From an uncultured Bacteroidia bacterium (GTDB taxonomy: Bacteria > Bacteroidota > Bacteroidia > Bacteroidales > UBA932): a stretch of DNA of 64,000 nt. The DNA lies in contig CACWOH010000014.1 in NCBI GenBank assembly GCA_902762435.1, positions 1 through 64,000 on the forward strand, written 5' to 3'. Under the pieces are notes generated by a model. The model saw only the letters and a program-made list of their open reading frames with translations, was not told the DNA's origin and searched no databases. Of the stretch, positions 60,784-64,000 are shown piece after piece. The first letter of the stretch is position 1, and every line of letters starts with the position of its first letter. The position numbers were made by a program, and so were the translations under genes.

Positions 60784-61479
60784 CTATTCGGATTTGGGGG
60801 CTGCGGCGGGCTCGCCGAGCATGTCCAGGAACTTGATCGTGGCGCTCTCCATGTTGTACACCAGCGAGGAGATGCGGGCGGTCAGGAAATTGTAGCCGAA
60901 GTAGGCGAGGATACCGACGATCAGGCCGCCGACGGTGGTGATCATGGCGGTGTAGATGCCGCTGGAGAGCAGCGTGATGTCGATGTTGTTGCCGGCGTTG
61001 GACATGTTGAAGAAGGCCTGGACCATACCGATGACGGTGCCGAGGAAACCGATCATCGGGGCGCCGCCGGCGATGGTGGCGAGGTAGGGAAGGCCCTTCT
61101 CCAGCCGGCCGACCTCCACGTTGCCGACGTTCTCGATGGCGGCCTGGACGTCCGCGGCGGGCTTGCCGATGCGGGCGATGCCGGCCTCGACCATGCGGGC
61201 GACGGGGGCGTCGTATTTGGAGCACAGCGTCCTGGCAGACTTGATCTTTCCGTCGTGGATGTAGTCGCGGATGTCATTCATGAAATCCTTGTCGATCTTG
61301 CCGGCCTGGCGGATGATCCACCATTTCTTGCCGAAAATGTAGATGGCGATAAGGGACAGGGCGAGCAGCACCCACATCAGGGCGCCGCCTTTCGCGGCCA
61401 TCTCGATCAGGGAATAGGACATCTCCTGCTGCACGGGGACAGCCTGCGCGATGTCGGTCTGGAGGAGTGTGTACAACAT
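60784..61479 (-). CDS. MotA/TolQ/ExbB proton channel family protein
   Basis: A 231-residue inner-membrane channel subunit. Three membrane spans are visible, first GALMWVLLALSLIAIYIFG, then the conserved pair LATIAGGAPMIGFLGTVIGM and TTVGGLIVGILAYFGYNFL. The ATG at 61477-61479 (MLYTLLQTDIAQAVPV) is preferred: it gives a typical N-terminus and an A-rich upstream stretch; an ATG at 61524 would add 15 residues and is also possible. A TATCTTTG box is at 61540-61547. First gene of the exbB-exbD-tonB-rluB-era-parC run. Confidence 0.93.
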   Translation of the reverse strand: MLYTLLQTDIAQAVPVQQEMSYSLIEMAAKGGALMWVLLALSLIAIYIFGKKWWIIRQAGKIDKDFMNDIRDYIHDGKIKSARTLCSKYDAPVARMVEAGIARIGKPAADVQAAIENVGNVEVGRLEKGLPYLATIAGGAPMIGFLGTVIGMVQAFFNMSNAGNNIDITLLSSGIYTAMITTVGGLIVGILAYFGYNFLTARISSLVYNMESATIKFLDMLGEPAAAPKSE

Positions 61480-61539
61480 ATCAGGGTCTTTTTTGTAACC
61501 AACAAATGCGTAAAATATGCCCATTTAGGCATAATCACA

Positions 61540-61547
61540 CAAAGATA
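61540..61547 (-). promoter_or_regulatory. -7 box of exbB-led operon
   Basis: TATCTTTG on the minus strand, 15 bp before the alternative ATG at 61524 and 60 bp before the preferred start at 61479. Confidence 0.6.
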
Positions 61548-61593
61548 CGGAAATTTTGGGATTTTCCGCCTGTTTCCGAAGGAAAAACAGCAA

Positions 61594-64000
61594 CTAAATC
61601 ACCTCGATGTCGGATTCGGAAATCCAGCCCTGGCGGCCGTCGGCGAGTTCGATGTTGCGCCAGGCGCCCACGGCGTCGAGCACCTTGACCTTCGTTCCCT
61701 CGTGCAGCACGAACAGGTCCTTGGCCGCGGCGTCGCGGCCCGGCGAGCTCTGCACCGTGGTCACGGCGCGCGTCACGACGGCCCCGTCGGCCTTGCGCCA
61801 GTCCGTACGCTGCCAGCAGGCGAAATCCAGGCACAGCAGCGAAAGCAGCAGCGCCACGATCCCGGCGATGAAACCGCTCCGGCGCGCGGCCACGCTGCGT
61901 CCCAGCAGGAACAGCAGCACGCAGCCCAGCGTGGCGGCGAGCAGCACCAGGAACAGCACGGCCCAGGTGTCGGACGGCAGCAGCCAGCAGGCCTTGCGGC
62001 CCCAGGCCTCCAGGAAGAACTCCGGAACGGCCTCGATCTTGTCCTGCACGAAGCCCTGGGCGAAGGTAAGGTTGTGCCGCGCATCGGAATACGACGGATC
62101 CAGTTTGAGCGCCCGCTCGTAGTACAGGATGGCGTGGGCGAGGTCGTCCTGCTTGAAGCAGGCGTCACCCAGGTTGCAGTACAGCTCCGGGGACTCCAGG
62201 CCCAGGGCGCGCAGGTCCGCCCAGGCCTTTTCGGCCGCGGCCCAGTCGCCGTCGGAGTAGGCGGCTACGCCGGCGGTCCAGAGCGAATCGGTATAGGCGG
62301 CCTGCTGCGCGGCCGCCCGTGGGGCGGGCAGCAGCAGGAGCAGCAGGAGCAGCGCGGCGCCGCCCGCACTCTTGCGCGGAACTCTTCTCATGCTTTCGTC
62401 GATGGCGGAAATGACCGAGACCGCCTGCTCGTAATGGGTGTTCATCGCCTCGTGCCCGGCGTCCGGGGCGTAGCGGGCGTACTCGCAGGCGTCCAGCAGG
62501 CTGACGAAATCGGCCGCCAGGGCCTCCGGAACGCCGTTTTCGGTCAGGCGACCGGAGATGTTCTCCTTGCTGAGGTCCGCGGCGTCCAGGTTGAGCTTGT
62601 CGGAGACGAAGCCCAGCAGCGCGCGGTGCAGCTCTTCGTAGAAGGCGGTGTACAGGCTGCCCTTGAGGAAGGTGCCGGCCTGCGCGAGCCGCTTGCGCGC
62701 CATCTTGGTGGCCGCGCGGTTCTTGCTGCCGGCCACGTCGGCGCGGCGGGCGGCCGCTCCGCGCAGCGCCAGCCAGGCCCCCAGGGCGAGCCCCAGCAGC
62801 AGGAGGGTGACGATCCAGAAGGCCGCCGAACCCACGAAGAAGCGGCCCACCGGAGCCAGGTTCCCCGGCTTGGTGGAGATGAAGCGGATGTCGCTCCCGA
62901 GGTTGCGCACGTCCTTGCGGTTCACGCCCGGGACGATCTCCCCGCCGCCCTGGCCGCCGGTGTCGGCGCCCTTGCCCACCCGGACCGGGAGCGGCTGGCT
63001 GGTCAGCGTGACGTACTTGCGGGAAGAAATGTCGAAGTAGCTGTATTCCACAGGTCCGAGGGTGAATTCGCCGTGGCTGCGCGGGATGAAGGGATACTCG
63101 AACATCTTGCCGCCGGGCACGTCGGAGGTCTTCGTGTCATAGACCTCGAAATCCGGCGGGAAGGAAATCTTCGGCGCCTCCAGCAGCGAGACGTTGCCGG
63201 TGCCGGTCACCGTGACGCGCAGCGAGGCGGCGTCGTGCGTGAGCAGCGAGTCGCGGGTGAGGGCGGCGCTCATCTTGAAAGAGCCCACCCCGCCGCCGAA
63301 CGAGGCCGGCGCCCCGGCGGGCAGCGCGCTCACGTGCACCGTCACGGGCGAGGTGGTCACCCGCTTGCGGATGGTCTGGTAGTCGTCCTGGAAGAAATCG
63401 TCGAAGATGCTGCCGGTGGAGCGGCGCGGGGCGCGCACGTTCACCAGGCAGACCAGTTCGGCCCCCTCGACGGTGAGCTCGCCGGCCCGCTGGGGGATGA
63501 GGTTCCAGCTGCGGAGCACGGCGGCGTTGTAGATCTTGTCGCCGACGTTCTCGCGGTGGAATTCGATGTTGGAGGGAGCCTGCAGCTCCTGGCTCCAGAA
63601 TCCGTTGAAAGTCGGGAACTTGGCGTCCTCGAAACCGGCGATGTTCACCCGCTGGTACAGCTTGAGGGTGGCGGTGACGGTCTCGCCCACCAGCACGCTG
63701 CGCTTGCTCAGCGACAGGCGCAGGAACATGTCGTCCGCGGAGACGGTCCCGGTCTGGGCGCTGCCCTGGGATCCCTGGGAACCCTGGCCTTGCTGGCCCT
63801 GTCCCTGACTCTGGGAGGCCGCGGCGCCGTCGCTGACCACCTCGATGGTCGGACGGGAGGAGCTCAGGCGGTCGCCCCGGACCGTCGCCTCGGCGGCGGC
63901 GAGCTGGAATCGGCCGGTATTCTTCGGCAGGAGGATGTAGGTATAGGTGACCTGCGAGGTGCGGGTGCTCTTGCCGTTCACGATGCTGACGGAGGTGGAA
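61594..64000 (-). CDS. BatD-BatE fusion (oxygen tolerance/Bat operon), 5' end outside window
   Basis: At least 801 residues. The first ~525 match BatD: beta domains (LSLSKRSVLVGETVTATLKLYQRVNIAGFEDAKFP), a membrane span (SAAFWIVTLLLLGLALGAWLAL), and a C-terminal helical domain. In the same frame follows a BatE-like half: an internal signal peptide starting at the Met of 62389-62391 (LLLLLLLLPAPRAAAQ), TPR repeats (CNLGDACFKQDDLAHAILYYERALKLDPSYSDA), two membrane spans, and a final SH3-like domain. Bat proteins are thought to act in periplasmic stress or proteolysis; the role is unclear. The fusion is unusual because these are normally adjacent separate genes. Confidence 0.85.
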   Translation of the reverse strand, partial: STSVSIVNGKSTRTSQVTYTYILLPKNTGRFQLAAAEATVRGDRLSSSRPTIEVVSDGAAASQSQGQGQQGQGSQGSQGSAQTGTVSADDMFLRLSLSKRSVLVGETVTATLKLYQRVNIAGFEDAKFPTFNGFWSQELQAPSNIEFHRENVGDKIYNAAVLRSWNLIPQRAGELTVEGAELVCLVNVRAPRRSTGSIFDDFFQDDYQTIRKRVTTSPVTVHVSALPAGAPASFGGGVGSFKMSAALTRDSLLTHDAASLRVTVTGTGNVSLLEAPKISFPPDFEVYDTKTSDVPGGKMFEYPFIPRSHGEFTLGPVEYSYFDISSRKYVTLTSQPLPVRVGKGADTGGQGGGEIVPGVNRKDVRNLGSDIRFISTKPGNLAPVGRFFVGSAAFWIVTLLLLGLALGAWLALRGAAARRADVAGSKNRAATKMARKRLAQAGTFLKGSLYTAFYEELHRALLGFVSDKLNLDAADLSKENISGRLTENGVPEALAADFVSLLDACEYARYAPDAGHEAMNTHYEQAVSVISAIDESMRRVPRKSAGGAALLLLLLLLPAPRAAAQQAAYTDSLWTAGVAAYSDGDWAAAEKAWADLRALGLESPELYCNLGDACFKQDDLAHAILYYERALKLDPSYSDARHNLTFAQGFVQDKIEAVPEFFLEAWGRKACWLLPSDTWAVLFLVLLAATLGCVLLFLLGRSVAARRSGFIAGIVALLLSLLCLDFACWQRTDWRKADGAVVTRAVTTVQSSPGRDAAAKDLFVLHEGTKVKVLDAVGAWRNIELADGRQGWISESDIEVI

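Noticed and set aside
61548..61590. A terminator downstream of the exbB promoter region (CTGTTT ... AAACAG stem)
   Set aside because: The stem is short and partly wobble-paired and no T-run follows on either strand.

Overview
The window is chromosomal DNA from a high-GC member of the Bacteroidales (phylum Bacteroidota). The evidence is the Bacteroidota-type promoters (a TAnnTTTG -7 box, once with a TTTG -33 box 19 bp upstream), the lack of clear Shine-Dalgarno sites, a DUF4249 lipoprotein paired with a TonB-dependent receptor, a Bat-operon end, a DUF5020 outer-membrane protein, and the order tRNA cluster-tuf-tRNA-Trp-secE-nusG-rplKAJL-rpoBC. The species cannot be named from sequence alone; a gut or rumen lineage is an inference. 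There is no rRNA, CRISPR array, prophage or plasmid gene.

Layout. 1-3.7 kb: the 5' part of rnr, then a likely purine-salvage operon (apt, a Tsx-like DUF5020 outer-membrane protein, an AzgA-type permease). 3.7-7.6 kb: a MATE exporter, rsgA and a polyprenyl diphosphate synthase in one overlapping operon, with rdgB divergent. 7.7-13.1 kb: an ECF sigma factor with a membrane partner, a DNA-repair pair (exonuclease III, O6-alkylguanine-DNA alkyltransferase), cysS, and two unknown envelope proteins. 13.2-18.0 kb: a GH31 alpha-xylosidase-like lipoprotein, a YARHG-domain exported protein and a U32 RNA-modification protein. 18.0-19.1 kb: a REP-associated tyrosine transposase (RAYT) flanked by its own 49-bp palindromic repeats. 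19.1-27.2 kb: a sulfur amino acid region (metH, metF, serine acetyltransferase, Lrp-type regulator, metY, cysK). 27.3-40.3 kb: the rpoC-rpoB-ribosomal protein-nusG-secE-tuf superoperon and its tRNAs. 40.3-46.4 kb: dxs, two paralogous MFS carriers, ssb, aroK. 46.4-49.6 kb: a TonB receptor and DUF4249 lipoprotein. 49.7-57.3 kb: recJ, lysS, a SpoU-type methyltransferase, aroE, parC. 57.3-64 kb: era, a pseudouridine synthase with a repetitive N-terminus, tonB-exbD-exbB, and a BatD-BatE fusion that runs off the window.

Most genes are housekeeping. The most unusual signal is the density and placement of small palindromic repeats. Three copies of one family (two 90-bp copies 88% identical, one shorter) all lie between convergent gene ends. 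A second family contains a 37-bp identical core; one copy is intergenic and the other is inside the SpoU methyltransferase gene, read in frame. A third type is inserted in frame in metH and in an MFS gene, read from opposite strands. The RAYT is the obvious candidate for having mobilised some of them.

Two other patterns stand out. At least seven genes start only 4-8 bp after their -7 box, suggesting leaderless or nearly leaderless mRNAs. In the tRNA cluster around tuf, the two outermost tRNAs (Thr-UGU and Trp) look truncated or damaged.
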